The notes under the pieces are model-generated. The model was not told the origin of the DNA. It made no database searches and saw only the letters and a program-made list of their open reading frames with translations. The position numbers and the translations under genes are program-made. From positions 2,852,001 to 2,916,000 of the forward strand of contig NZ_CP023695.1 in the NCBI RefSeq assembly GCF_008704395.1: 64,000 nt of DNA, in the 5' to 3' direction. Origin of the DNA: Streptomyces alboniger (GTDB taxonomy: Bacteria > Actinomycetota > Actinomycetes > Streptomycetales > Streptomycetaceae). This document shows, piece after piece, positions 1 through 8,188 of the stretch; the stretch's first letter is position 1, and each line of letters begins with the position of its first letter.

Positions 1-741
1 CAGGGCAAGAAGTCGGGCCGGTTGCGGCTGCGCCTGCGGGACGGCGCCGACCCGCTGCTCCAGGCGGCCGGCGGACAGCTGACGGACGCCGCCGACCCCT
101 ACCAGCTGGTGGTGGAGCCGGACCGGTACGGCGTGGCGGAGTACCTGGTCGACGAGGTGCGCAACGCCCATCTGATCGAACAGGTACCGGCCGCGCCCTG
201 CACCGCCTACCTCCTCGCGGGCCCGGCCGTGCCGCTGTCCGTCTCCGCGGGGGACGGCACGGTGAGCTTCGACGGGGAGCGCGTCCGGCTGGAGTGGAAC
301 TGGAAGACGGAGGACGCGAAGTCCGCGTCCGGCACGAGGTCGCTGGCGCTCGCCGATGTCGCCGCGGTGGAGTGGCAGCCCGCGGTCGGCCTGGAGAACG
401 GCTATCTGCGGTTCACCGTGAAGAACGCGCCGACCAAGGCGCCGCCGAAGTACGACCCGAACTCGGTCGAGCTGTGGGGCTTCAAGAAGGACCCGCTGAT
501 GGCCCTGGTCGCCGCCGCGGTCCAGGCCCGCCTCCCCCACCCCTCGGCCCCCGTGCCCCCGGCCGCCCCGGTGGACACGCCGCCCGACGGCCCCAAGAGC
601 CTCACCCCGGCACCGGCCCCGGCCGACGACCACGACGCCCTGCTGCGCCGCCTGCGCGAGCTGGGCGAACTCCACCGGTCCGGCATCCTCACGGACGAGG
701 AGTTCGCGGCGGCCAAGCAGGCGGTCCTGCGCCGCATGTGA
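1..741 (+). CDS. DUF4429/SHOCT domain protein, 5' end outside window
   Basis: The reading frame is open from base 1, so the start lies upstream of the window. The visible 246 residues contain a DUF4429-like beta domain (from about DGTVSFDGERVRLEW to GYLRF and the following FKKDPLMAL segment). A Pro/Ala-rich linker follows, then a C-terminal SHOCT motif (LRRLRELGELHRSGILTDEEFAAAKQAVLRRM region). SHOCT tails are short helical modules found at the ends of many actinobacterial proteins, thought to mediate oligomerisation. No catalytic residues are visible and function is unknown. The family call is from pattern recognition and is fairly secure; the role is not. Confidence 0.8.
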   Translation, partial: QGKKSGRLRLRLRDGADPLLQAAGGQLTDAADPYQLVVEPDRYGVAEYLVDEVRNAHLIEQVPAAPCTAYLLAGPAVPLSVSAGDGTVSFDGERVRLEWNWKTEDAKSASGTRSLALADVAAVEWQPAVGLENGYLRFTVKNAPTKAPPKYDPNSVELWGFKKDPLMALVAAAVQARLPHPSAPVPPAAPVDTPPDGPKSLTPAPAPADDHDALLRRLRELGELHRSGILTDEEFAAAKQAVLRRM

Positions 742-862
742 ACGCCGATCGCGGCCGCATGTGAACACTGTTCGCGCCACGCATTGGCCCGTTCCGACAC
801 GACCCTGCCCGATTTCGGGCAGGATTCTTGCGAAAGCGTATGCGATACCCCAGGATCATCGA

Positions 863-1120
863 GTGCACGACGACCTGGTGGACCACCTCACCCGCAGCAC
901 CCCGCTCCAGCGGGGCGAAGCGCTGCGGGTCATCCAGGACGTGCTCGCCTACTTCGACGAGACGACCGAGGAGTTCGTCCGTCGCCGCCACCGCGAGTTG
1001 CAGGGTCAGGGCCTGCTGAACGCGGCGATCTTCGAACAGATCTCGGCGGATCTCGCATACCGCGCGGTCGCGCCGCCGGAGCTGAGCCTCCGGCAACTGC
1101 GCCGCATCATCTACGGCTAG
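863..1120 (+). CDS. conserved small hypothetical protein upstream of glmS
   Basis: An 85-residue mainly helical protein (HDDLVDHLTRSTPLQRGEAL at the N-terminus, ending LRQLRRIIYG). I chose the GTG at 863; a frame extending back to 761 has an N-terminus of atypical composition. No ribosome binding site stands out before 863, so the mRNA may be leaderless or the start may be slightly different. It ends 10 nt before the glmS start and probably shares its transcript. I do not recognise the family; no membrane segment or signal peptide is visible. Confidence 0.6.
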   Translation: MHDDLVDHLTRSTPLQRGEALRVIQDVLAYFDETTEEFVRRRHRELQGQGLLNAAIFEQISADLAYRAVAPPELSLRQLRRIIYG

Positions 1121-1130
1121 GACACCCTCT

Positions 1131-2948
1131 ATGTGTGGAATCGTCGGTTATATCGGCAAGCGTGACGTCGCCCCGCTGCTCCTCGAAGGCCTCCAGCGCC
1201 TGGAGTACCGCGGCTACGACTCGGCGGGCATCGCCGTCACCAGCCCCAAGGCCTCGGGCCTGAGGACGGTCAAGGCCAAGGGTCGCGTCCGCGACCTGGA
1301 GGCCAGGGTCCCCGCCCGCTTCAAGGGCACCACCGGCATCGCCCACACCCGCTGGGCCACCCACGGCGCCCCCTCCGACGAGAACGCCCACCCGCACCTG
1401 TCCCAGGACGAGAAGGTCGCGGTCGTCCACAACGGCATCATCGACAACGCCTCGGAGCTGCGCGCCAAGCTCACCGCCGACGGCGTCGAGTTCCTCTCCG
1501 AGACCGACACCGAGGTCCTCACCCACCTCATCGCCCGCTCCCAGGCGGACACCCTGGAGGAGAAGGTCCGCGAGGCGCTGCGGCACATCGAGGGCACGTA
1601 CGGCATCGCCGTCCTGCACGCCGACTTCCACGACCGCATCGTCGTCGCCCGCAACGGCTCCCCGGTCGTCCTCGGCATCGGCGAGAAGGAGATGTTCGTC
1701 GCCTCGGACGTCGCCGCGCTCGTCTCGCACACCCGCCAGGTCGTCACCCTCGACGACGGCGAGATGGCCACCATCAAGGCCGACGACTACCGCACGTACA
1801 CCACCGAGGGCTCCCGCACGACCGCCTCGCCGACCACCGTGGAGTGGGAGGCCGAGTCGTACGACATGGGCGGCCACGACACGTACATGCACAAGGAGAT
1901 CTTCGAGCAGCCCGACGCGGTGGACCGCGTCCTGCGCGGCCGCATCGACGACCGCTTCTCCACCGTGCATCTCGGCGGCCTGAACCTCGACGCGCACGAC
2001 GCCCGCAAGGTGCGCCGCGTCAAGATCCTCGGCTGCGGCACCTCGTACCACGCGGGCATGATCGGCGCCCAGATGATCGAGGAGCTGGCCCGTATCCCCG
2101 CCGACGCCGAGCCGGCGTCCGAGTTCCGCTACCGCAACGCGGTCGTGGACCCCGACACCCTCTACATCGCGGTCTCCCAGTCCGGTGAGACGTACGACGT
2201 ACTGGCCGCCGTCCAGGAGCTGAAGCGCAAGGGCGCCCGCGTCCTCGGCGTCGTGAACGTCGTCGGCTCCGCGATCGCGCGTGAGGCGGACGCGGGCGTG
2301 TACGTCCACGCGGGCCCGGAGGTCTGCGTCGTCTCCACCAAGTGCTTCACCAACACCACCGTCGCCTTCGGCCTGCTCGCCCTGCACCTGGGCCGCATCC
2401 GTGACCTGTCGGTCTCCGACGGCAAGCGGATCATCGAGGGCCTGCGCAAGCTGCCCGGCCAGATCTCGGAGATCCTCAAGCAGGAGGACGAGATCAAGAA
2501 GATCGCCAAGAGCTACGCGGACGCCCGTTCGATGCTCTTCATCGGCCGTGTACGGGGCTACCCCGTCGCCCGTGAGGCCTCCCTCAAGCTCAAGGAGGTC
2601 TCGTACATCCACGCCGAGGCCTACCCCGCCTCCGAGCTGAAGCACGGCCCGCTCGCGCTCATCGAGCCCGCGCTCCCCACCGTCGCGATCGTCCCGAACG
2701 ACGACCTCCTGGAGAAGAACCGCGCGGCCCTGGAGGAGATCAAGGCCCGCAGCGGCAAGATCCTCGCGGTCGCGCACCAGGAGCAGGAGAAGGCCGACCA
2801 GACGATCATCGTCCCGAAGAACGAGAACGAGCTGGACCCGATCCTGATGGGCATCCCGCTCCAACTCCTCGCCTACCACACGGCGTTGGCGCTCGGCCGG
2901 GACATCGACAAGCCGCGCAACCTGGCGAAGTCCGTCACCGTGGAGTAG
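1131..2948 (+). CDS. glmS: glutamine-fructose-6-phosphate aminotransferase (isomerizing)
   Basis: Makes glucosamine-6-phosphate from fructose-6-phosphate and glutamine in the cytosol, the first committed step to UDP-GlcNAc and peptidoglycan. The protein is 605 residues, the normal length. It begins MCGIVGYIGKRDVAPLLLEG, with the N-terminal Cys2 that acts as the glutaminase nucleophile after Met removal, then the class II amidotransferase domain (about 1-220). Two SIS sugar-isomerase domains follow (about 280-420 and 450-590), containing the CGTSYHAG and SQSGETYD phosphosugar-binding segments. It ends KSVTVE, as usual for the family. A strong intrinsic terminator follows at 2976-3016. Streptomyces often carry two glmS copies; I cannot tell from this window which paralogue this is. 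Confidence 0.97.
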   Translation: MCGIVGYIGKRDVAPLLLEGLQRLEYRGYDSAGIAVTSPKASGLRTVKAKGRVRDLEARVPARFKGTTGIAHTRWATHGAPSDENAHPHLSQDEKVAVVHNGIIDNASELRAKLTADGVEFLSETDTEVLTHLIARSQADTLEEKVREALRHIEGTYGIAVLHADFHDRIVVARNGSPVVLGIGEKEMFVASDVAALVSHTRQVVTLDDGEMATIKADDYRTYTTEGSRTTASPTTVEWEAESYDMGGHDTYMHKEIFEQPDAVDRVLRGRIDDRFSTVHLGGLNLDAHDARKVRRVKILGCGTSYHAGMIGAQMIEELARIPADAEPASEFRYRNAVVDPDTLYIAVSQSGETYDVLAAVQELKRKGARVLGVVNVVGSAIAREADAGVYVHAGPEVCVVSTKCFTNTTVAFGLLALHLGRIRDLSVSDGKRIIEGLRKLPGQISEILKQEDEIKKIAKSYADARSMLFIGRVRGYPVAREASLKLKEVSYIHAEAYPASELKHGPLALIEPALPTVAIVPNDDLLEKNRAALEEIKARSGKILAVAHQEQEKADQTIIVPKNENELDPILMGIPLQLLAYHTALALGRDIDKPRNLAKSVTVE

Positions 2949-2975
2949 CCCCTGCCCAGCGGCGGATGACAGATG

Positions 2976-3016
2976 AACGGCCCCCTGCGCGTGCCACCAG
3001 CACACAGGGGGCCGTT
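2976..3016. terminator. bidirectional hairpin terminator between glmS and usp
   Basis: A perfect 12-bp stem (AACGGCCCCCTG at 2976-2987 with its complement at 3005-3016) around a 17-nt loop, 27 nt after the glmS stop and just beyond the stop of the convergent stress-protein gene. It is suited to ending transcription from both sides. Confidence 0.85.
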
Positions 3017-3053
3017 CCTCAGGGGCCGGGGTCGCCCATTACCCCGACCCGCG

Positions 3054-3578
3054 CTACGGAATGACGATGACGGGCCGCTGCGCCCGCCGCGCCAACCGCC
3101 CGGCGACGGAGCCGAAGATGCGGCCGACGATGCCTTGCGTGGAGCCGACGACGATCGCGTCCGCGCTGTACTCGCGGCCGACCTCCTCCAGCTCGTGGCA
3201 GATGTCGCCGCCGCGCTCGACGAGGATCCACGGCACCTCGGTCAGATAGTCCGCGCAGGCCAGTTCGAGTCCGAGCACCTCGGTGCGGTGGTCCGGCACG
3301 TCGACGAAGACCGGTGGCTCGCAGCCCGCCCACACGGTGGTGGGCAGCCGGTTGGCGACATGCACGATGATCAGGCCCGATCCCGAGCGATGGGCCATGC
3401 CGATGGCATATGCGAGAGCCCGCTCACTGGAGGTCGAGCCGTCGAAGCCGACGACGACGCCGTGCCGGAAGGCCGGATCGCAGGGATGACGTGGTTCTTC
3501 CGCCGCGCGGGGGGTCGTCGTCGGATCGGCGACCTGCCGCTTGCGGTCCGCGGGTTCGGAGAATTCGTGACCGGCCAT
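3054..3578 (-). CDS. universal stress protein (UspA family)
   Basis: A 174-residue single-Usp-domain protein, cytosolic, probably ATP-binding. After a polar 38-residue N-terminal extension the fold starts at VVVGFDGSTSSERAL. The C-terminal nucleotide-binding loop reads VVGSTQGIVGRIFGSVAGRL, matching the G-2x-G-9x-G-S/T pattern of ATP-binding Usp proteins, and the protein ends RPVIVIP as is typical. It is convergent with glmS. The direct role is unknown; Usp proteins are generally induced in stress or stationary phase. Confidence 0.9.
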   Translation of the reverse strand: MAGHEFSEPADRKRQVADPTTTPRAAEEPRHPCDPAFRHGVVVGFDGSTSSERALAYAIGMAHRSGSGLIIVHVANRLPTTVWAGCEPPVFVDVPDHRTEVLGLELACADYLTEVPWILVERGGDICHELEEVGREYSADAIVVGSTQGIVGRIFGSVAGRLARRAQRPVIVIP

Positions 3579-3933
3579 GGGTGTCTCGGCGAAGGAGTCC
3601 TCTGTGGGAGGGTCTGCGTTTTCAGGTGAGGCGAAAGTTCAGGACCTGGAAGGTCGTCCGGGAATCATCTTCCCAAGCCCATACCCCCAAGGGTACGGCG
3701 ACACTCCCCTCCTGCCCAGAGCCCGCGAAGAGCCCGTGCGGGTTCGCACCGGGCCGCACACAGGGCATCCCGGCGTTCACCGGAGCATGCATGAGCCTCG
3801 CCCGTATGGCAATGGTTGCTGCCTCCTACAGGCGGTTTGCGCACCCGTCCGGCGGCCACCCGGCACCTCGCCAGTGACCGGCCGCCCGACCGCGCGTTGA
3901 ACCCCCGTACGCCACCGCCACAGGGAGCACGCC
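3579..3933. other. 355-bp divergent intergenic region, no gene seen
   Basis: Lies between the divergent stress-protein and membrane-protein genes. Open frames here have poor codon bias. Two short inverted repeats are visible: GGGAATCATCTTCCC at 3660-3674, and TACCC/GGGTA arms near 3682-3696. Either could be a regulator site; none matches a consensus I know. Confidence 0.5.
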
Positions 3934-4305
3934 GTGCCTGGATCCTCGACCGCGTCCCCACCCGCCCGCAAGCGCCGTCCGGCCCCCGGCCCCGGCCCAC
4001 GGGAGCCACGGCGGGCGGCCCCGCAGGACTCGGCGGGCGATGTGGTCCGCTGGGCCGCGTTCAGCTGCGTGCTGGTTCCCGTCGTCCTTGTGGGGTACGG
4101 GATCTCCCTGGCGGGGGCCGGCGGCGCGGCCCTCGGCCTCGCGGCCGTCACCGGGGTCTGCCGGGTGCTCCTTCGCCAGTCCGAGCGGGGCGCCGCGCGG
4201 CTGATCGCGGAACAGAACAGCGGGCACCGGGGGCGGCACGGCAGAACGGGCACGGGGGCGCACCGGGGCACGCGGCACAGCGCCGAGAGAGCGCCGGTCG
4301 ACTGA
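3934..4305 (+). CDS. small membrane protein, hypothetical
   Basis: 123 residues: a basic Pro/Arg-rich N-terminus of about 35 residues and a hydrophobic middle (WAAFSCVLVPVVLVGYGISL then GAALGLAAVTGVCRVLL) forming two membrane spans. A positively charged tail (GHRGRHGRTG) follows. GTG start at 3934 with GGGAG seven nucleotides upstream. It precedes adpA in the same direction but is separated by about 330 bp, so probably a separate transcript. No known domain recognised. Confidence 0.7.
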   Translation: MPGSSTASPPARKRRPAPGPGPREPRRAAPQDSAGDVVRWAAFSCVLVPVVLVGYGISLAGAGGAALGLAAVTGVCRVLLRQSERGAARLIAEQNSGHRGRHGRTGTGAHRGTRHSAERAPVD

Positions 4306-4631
4306 CTGATTCGCACACACGCTCCCGTAGCTTTTCAGCCAACTTCCGAGAACCGGGCATTCCTTGGCCGAACGGGCCCCCAACCCCCGTCCGACCAGGG
4401 CTGAAAGGTGCTCCGATGGCGTGCGCACCCTACGGGGACCGGCCATGGAGCGCAGGCGCACTTCCCTGCACCGGCCCACGAGTGCAACGCTTCGTGATCG
4501 AATGCTTCACGCCAAGTTGCCATGTCGACAATCTGCCGGGTGCTGAACTGGTCACCCCGGCAGCACGGGACACAGTAGATTCGATCTTGACTGTAGTACG
4601 GCGGGGGACTGGTGGAGGACCGAGGGGAAAC

Positions 4632-4733
4632 GTGCAGGAGCGACAGGCCCAGCAAGCACGTCAAGAACACCAAGCTCACCAAGCACGCCAGGAACGGGGA
4701 GCCGCTACGACCGAGGGGGGTTTAGCACCATGA
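4632..4733 (+). CDS. putative 33-residue upstream ORF of adpA containing a TTA codon
   Basis: GTG at 4632 with a GAGGGG-type binding site at 4622-4627 opens a 34-codon frame. Its TGA (4731-4733) overlaps the adpA ATG (4730-4732) as ATGA, a translational-coupling layout. Codon 31 is TTA (4722-4724), so reading through it would need the bldA tRNA, as does adpA itself. The peptide is almost only Gln, Ala, Arg, His and Glu and comes from a direct repeat (CAAGCACG...GAAC at 4653-4668 and 4680-4695). GC3 is low and many codons are rare A-ending ones. It may therefore be a regulatory leader rather than a functional protein, or simply a chance frame. Confidence 0.4.
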   Translation: MQERQAQQARQEHQAHQARQERGAATTEGGLAP

Positions 4734-5959
4734 GCCACGACTCCACTGCCGCGCCGGAGACCACGGCCCGGAAGCTCTCCGGACGCCGCCGCCGGGAGAT
4801 CGTAGCGGTGCTGCTCTTCAGCGGTGGCCCCATCTTCGAGAGTTCCATACCGCTCTCCGTCTTCGGCATCGACCGGCAGGACGCCGGGGTGCCCCGCTAC
4901 CGGCTGCTCGTGTGCGCCGGCGAGGACGGCCCGCTGCGGACCACCGGCGGGCTCGAACTCACCGCGCCGCACGGCCTGGAGGCCATCGGCAGGGCGGGCA
5001 CGGTCGTCGTACCGGCCTGGCGGTCGATCACGTCTCCACCGCCACCGGAGGCACTCGACGCGCTGCGCCGCGCGCACGAGGAGGGTGCCCGCATCGTCGG
5101 GCTCTGCACCGGCGCGTTCGTACTGGCCGCGGCGGGACTGCTCGACGGCCGGCCCGCGACCACCCACTGGATGTACGCGCCGACGCTCGCGAAGCGCTAC
5201 CCGTCCGTCCACGTGGATCCGCGCGAGCTGTTCGTCGACGACGGGGACGTCCTGACGAGCGCCGGCACCGCGGCCGGAATCGATCTCTGTCTGCACATCG
5301 TGCGCACGGACCACGGCAACGAGGCGGCGGGCGCGCTCGCCCGCAGGCTCGTGGTGCCGCCGCGCCGCGCCGGCGGTCAGGAGCGCTATCTCGACAGGTC
5401 TTTACCAGAGGAGATCGGCGCCGACCCGCTCGCCGAGGTCGTCGCCTGGGCGCTCGAACACCTCCACGAGCAGTTCGACGTGGAGACGCTGGCCGCGCGC
5501 GCGTACATGAGCAGGCGGACCTTCGACCGCAGGTTCCGCTCGCTCACCGGGAGCGCTCCCCTCCAGTGGCTGATCACTCAGCGGGTGCTCCAGGCGCAGC
5601 GTCTCCTGGAGACGTCCGACTACTCCGTCGACGAGGTGGCGGGCCGCTGCGGCTTCCGCTCGCCGGTCGCGCTGCGGGGCCACTTCCGGCGCCAGCTGGG
5701 CTCGTCCCCCGCCGCGTACCGGGCGGCCTACCGCGCCCGCAGGCCGCAGGGCGAGCGCACGCTGGAGTCCGCTCCGGCGGCCTCGCAGGCCATGCCCGCG
5801 CTGGTGGAGGCGGGCCCGGTGCCGACCCAGACCCGGCGGACGGCGGCGGCCAGCGCGCTCGGCCCCTCGGCCTCCATGTCCGCCGACCCGGGCAAGCCGC
5901 ACTCGGACGTGTACGCACCGGGACGTGCGCCCCTGCCCGGCCAGAGGAGCGCGCCGTAG
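4730..5959 (+). CDS. adpA: AdpA, AraC-family master regulator of development
   Basis: Transcription factor of the A-factor/bld cascade that switches on aerial growth and secondary metabolism genes. 409 residues: a DJ-1/PfpI-like dimerisation domain (about 20-200, with the [17 protein letters not shown] nucleophile-elbow region and [11 protein letters not shown]), then two AraC helix-turn-helix motifs (about 235-330, [16 protein letters not shown] and [20 protein letters not shown]). A low-complexity tail follows. Codon 225, between the two domains, is TTA (5402-5404). That is the signature bldA-dependent codon of adpA, encoded in the sequence [12 protein letters not shown] at 4730 has GAGGGGGG at 4713-4720. 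Oligoribonuclease follows 10 nt later, as in other Streptomyces. Family and identity are secure. Confidence 0.95.
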   Translation: MSHDSTAAPETTARKLSGRRRREIVAVLLFSGGPIFESSIPLSVFGIDRQDAGVPRYRLLVCAGEDGPLRTTGGLELTAPHGLEAIGRAGTVVVPAWRSITSPPPPEALDALRRAHEEGARIVGLCTGAFVLAAAGLLDGRPATTHWMYAPTLAKRYPSVHVDPRELFVDDGDVLTSAGTAAGIDLCLHIVRTDHGNEAAGALARRLVVPPRRAGGQERYLDRSLPEEIGADPLAEVVAWALEHLHEQFDVETLAARAYMSRRTFDRRFRSLTGSAPLQWLITQRVLQAQRLLETSDYSVDEVAGRCGFRSPVALRGHFRRQLGSSPAAYRAAYRARRPQGERTLESAPAASQAMPALVEAGPVPTQTRRTAAASALGPSASMSADPGKPHSDVYAPGRAPLPGQRSAP

Positions 5960-5969
5960 GGTAAGACGC

Positions 5970-6572
5970 ATGAACGACCGCATGGTGTGGATCGACTGCG
6001 AGATGACCGGGCTCTCGTTGACGGACGACGCACTTATCGAGGTGGCCGCACTGGTCACCGACTCGGAACTGAACGTGCTCGGCGAAGGGGTGGACATCGT
6101 GATCCGCCCGCCGGACGCGGCCCTGGAGACCATGCCCGAGGTGGTGCGCGCCATGCACACCGCCTCGGGGCTCCTCGACGAACTGGCCGGCGGCACCACG
6201 CTGGCCGACGCCGAGGAGCAGGTCCTGGCGTACGTACGTGAGCACGTCAAGGAGCCGCGGAAGGCTCCGCTGTGCGGAAACTCGGTCGGCACCGACCGCG
6301 GCTTCCTGGCGCGGGACATGGGGACCCTGGAGCAGTACCTCCACTACCGGATCGTCGACGTCTCCTCCATCAAGGAGCTGGCGCGGCGCTGGTACCCCCG
6401 GGCGTACTTCAACAGCCCGGACAAGAACGGCAACCACCGCGCCCTCGCCGACATCCGCGAGTCCATCGCCGAGCTGCGCTACTACCGCGAGGCGATCTTC
6501 GTCCCGCAGCCGGGCCCGGACTCGGACACCGCGAAGTCGATCGCCGCCAAGCACGTGCTGTCCGCGGAGTAG
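5970..6572 (+). CDS. orn: oligoribonuclease (DEDDh 3'-5' exoribonuclease)
   Basis: Degrades 2-5 nt RNA and pGpG, the end product of c-di-GMP breakdown. 200 residues, the usual length. The DEDDh catalytic set is visible: [10 protein letters not shown] (Asp and Glu of Exo I), [11 protein letters not shown] (Exo II Asp), and [12 protein letters not shown] (His and Asp of Exo III). The ATG at 5970 is used because the family begins at this point ([14 protein letters not shown]); an extension upstream would overlap adpA. It sits directly behind adpA. Its pGpG role links it functionally with cdgA further along the window. Confidence 0.96.
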   Translation: MNDRMVWIDCEMTGLSLTDDALIEVAALVTDSELNVLGEGVDIVIRPPDAALETMPEVVRAMHTASGLLDELAGGTTLADAEEQVLAYVREHVKEPRKAPLCGNSVGTDRGFLARDMGTLEQYLHYRIVDVSSIKELARRWYPRAYFNSPDKNGNHRALADIRESIAELRYYREAIFVPQPGPDSDTAKSIAAKHVLSAE

Positions 6573-6693
6573 CCTCCGCGGCGGCTCCACGAGCGCCCTG
6601 TGTACGGGGTCCGGAAAACGCGTGCGCGAGCACCCCTTCGGACCCTGTACACTTTTTCTCGGCCGGTCGGAAGAACGCAGAACGACCGGACAT

Positions 6694-6767
6694 GGTGGGT
6701 GTAGCTCAGTTGGTAGAGCACCTGGTTGTGGTCCAGGTGGCCGCGGGTTCAAGTCCCGTCACTCACC
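6694..6767 (+). tRNA. tRNA-His (GTG anticodon)
   Basis: Folds as a cloverleaf: 7-bp acceptor (GTGGGTG/CACTCAC with one G-T pair), D arm GCTCAGTTGGTAGAGC, and anticodon stem CCTGG/CCAGG with loop TTGTGGT giving GTG. The T arm contains GGTTCAAGTCC. An extra G at 6694 opposite C at 6767 is the G-1 determinant of tRNA-His. CCA is not encoded. Confidence 0.96.
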
Positions 6768-6773
6768 CTGAAG

Positions 6774-6807
6774 AAAGGGCCCCGGTTCGAGAGAGCCGGG
6801 GCCCTTT
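6774..6807. terminator. terminator between tRNA-His and cebR
   Basis: Perfect 12-bp stem (AAAGGGCCCCGG at 6774-6785 and its complement at 6796-6807) with a 10-nt loop, seven bases after the tRNA. It also lies 26 nt beyond the stop of cebR, so it can serve both directions. Confidence 0.85.
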
Positions 6808-6833
6808 CGCCTTCTCGGAACGCGCGAGGCGCC

Positions 6834-7889
6834 TCAGGAAGAATCCCGCTCGACCAGTTCCGTCGGGAGCACCAGCTGGCGCCGCTCCAGGCGCCGGGCG
6901 GCGGCCGGGCGGCTGTCCGCGATCTCCGCGAGCAGCAGATCGATCATCGCCCGCCCCATCTCCTCGATGGGCTGGCGGACGCTGGTGAGCGGCGGATCCA
7001 TGTGGCGCGCGATCGCCGAGTCGTCGAAGCCGACCAGCGCCACGTCGTCCGGTATCCGGCGTCCGGCCTCCCGCAGCGCCTGCCGGGCACCCGCCGCCAT
7101 CACGTCCGAGCCCGCGAAGACCGCGTCGAGGTCGGGGCGGGCCGCGAGCAGCTCCCGCATGGCGCGGCGCCCGCCCTCCTCCGTGAAGTCGCCCTGCGCG
7201 ATCAGCCGCTCGTCCACCGTGCGGCCCGCGTCCTCCAGGGCGGCGCGATAGCCGTCCAGGCGGCGCTGGGCCCCGTACACGTCGAGGCGGCCGGTGATGG
7301 TGGCTATGGCCGTGCGGCCGCGGGCCATGAGGTGCCGCATGGCCGAGCACGCCCCGGCGAAGTTGTCGGAGTCGACCGACGGCAGCGCCTCCTCAGCCGA
7401 GCGCCGACCGCTGATCACGGCGGGGATCTCCAGCTGGGCCAGCAGGTCGGGCAGCGGGTCGTCGGCGTGCACCGAGACCAGCAGGACGCCGTCGACGCGG
7501 TGGGCCGCGAGGTACTGGGCCAGGCGCTGACGCCGCTGGTCGTTGCCCGCGAAGATCAGCAGCAGCTGCATCTCGGTCTCGCTGAGCTGGGCGCCCACGC
7601 CGCGCAGCACATCGGAGAAGTACGGCTCGGCGAAGAAGCGGGTCTCGGGCTCGGGCACGACCAGGGCGATCGCGTCCGTGCGGTTGGCGGCCAGGGCGCG
7701 GGCCGCCGTATTGGGCACGTACCCCAGCTCGGCCACGGCGGCCTCGACGGCCGTGCGGGTCGCGGCGCTCACCCTCGGCGAGCCGTTGATCACGCGGGAC
7801 ACCGTCCCCCGGCCTACTCCCGCCCGGGCGGCGACCTCCTCCAGAGTGGGCCGTCCGCCGCTGCGGCCGCGCGCTGCGTGAGCTGCCAT
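6834..7889 (-). CDS. cebR: CebR, LacI-family cellobiose/cellotriose-responsive repressor
   Basis: Represses cello-oligosaccharide uptake and beta-glucosidase genes; cellobiose and cellotriose are the known inducers in the family. 351 residues: N-terminal LacI helix-turn-helix (about 15-60, PTLEEVAARAGVGRGTVSRV with hinge VPNTAARALA) and a periplasmic-binding-protein-like sensor domain. ATG at 7889 with GGGAGG upstream. It is divergent from cebE, with a perfect operator (8061-8074) between them. In S. scabies CebR also controls thaxtomin genes; nothing of that kind is seen here. Confidence 0.93.
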   Translation of the reverse strand: MAAHAARGRSGGRPTLEEVAARAGVGRGTVSRVINGSPRVSAATRTAVEAAVAELGYVPNTAARALAANRTDAIALVVPEPETRFFAEPYFSDVLRGVGAQLSETEMQLLLIFAGNDQRRQRLAQYLAAHRVDGVLLVSVHADDPLPDLLAQLEIPAVISGRRSAEEALPSVDSDNFAGACSAMRHLMARGRTAIATITGRLDVYGAQRRLDGYRAALEDAGRTVDERLIAQGDFTEEGGRRAMRELLAARPDLDAVFAGSDVMAAGARQALREAGRRIPDDVALVGFDDSAIARHMDPPLTSVRQPIEEMGRAMIDLLLAEIADSRPAAARRLERRQLVLPTELVERDSS

Positions 7890-8060
7890 TGTCCGCCTCC
7901 CGTCGCCTTCCCCCGGCGAGGAATGTAACAGCCGGATCTTCGCCGGGCCGAGGGGCGAAAGCGCGAGGGTCCCGTAACGGCCCGATAACCGAAGACGCAA
8001 CTCCCTGTCCGGTCCCTTGACACCCCCGGCCCCAGCCACGAGTCTTCAAGCAATCATCAG

Positions 8061-8074
8061 TGGGAGCGCTCCCA
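8061..8074. promoter_or_regulatory. CebR operator upstream of cebE
   Basis: Perfect 14-bp palindrome TGGGAGCGCTCCCA, identical to the published CebR box of Streptomyces, in the cebR-cebE divergent region 115 nt before the cebE start. Confidence 0.93.
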
Positions 8075-8188
8075 CAGTACCTGACCCGTACACATCCCGC
8101 ACGTTCCCCGCCCGCGCCGCAGAGTGAACCATCAGGCCCAGCACAGCAGTTGGCCGGGGGTGGGCACGTCAGGCAACAGGAGGACGTC

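Noticed and set aside
1107..3005. 632-codon open frame antisense to glmS
   Set aside because: Val/Leu/Asp/Arg-rich low-complexity translation typical of the complementary frame of a GC3-biased gene; glmS on the other strand is unmistakable.
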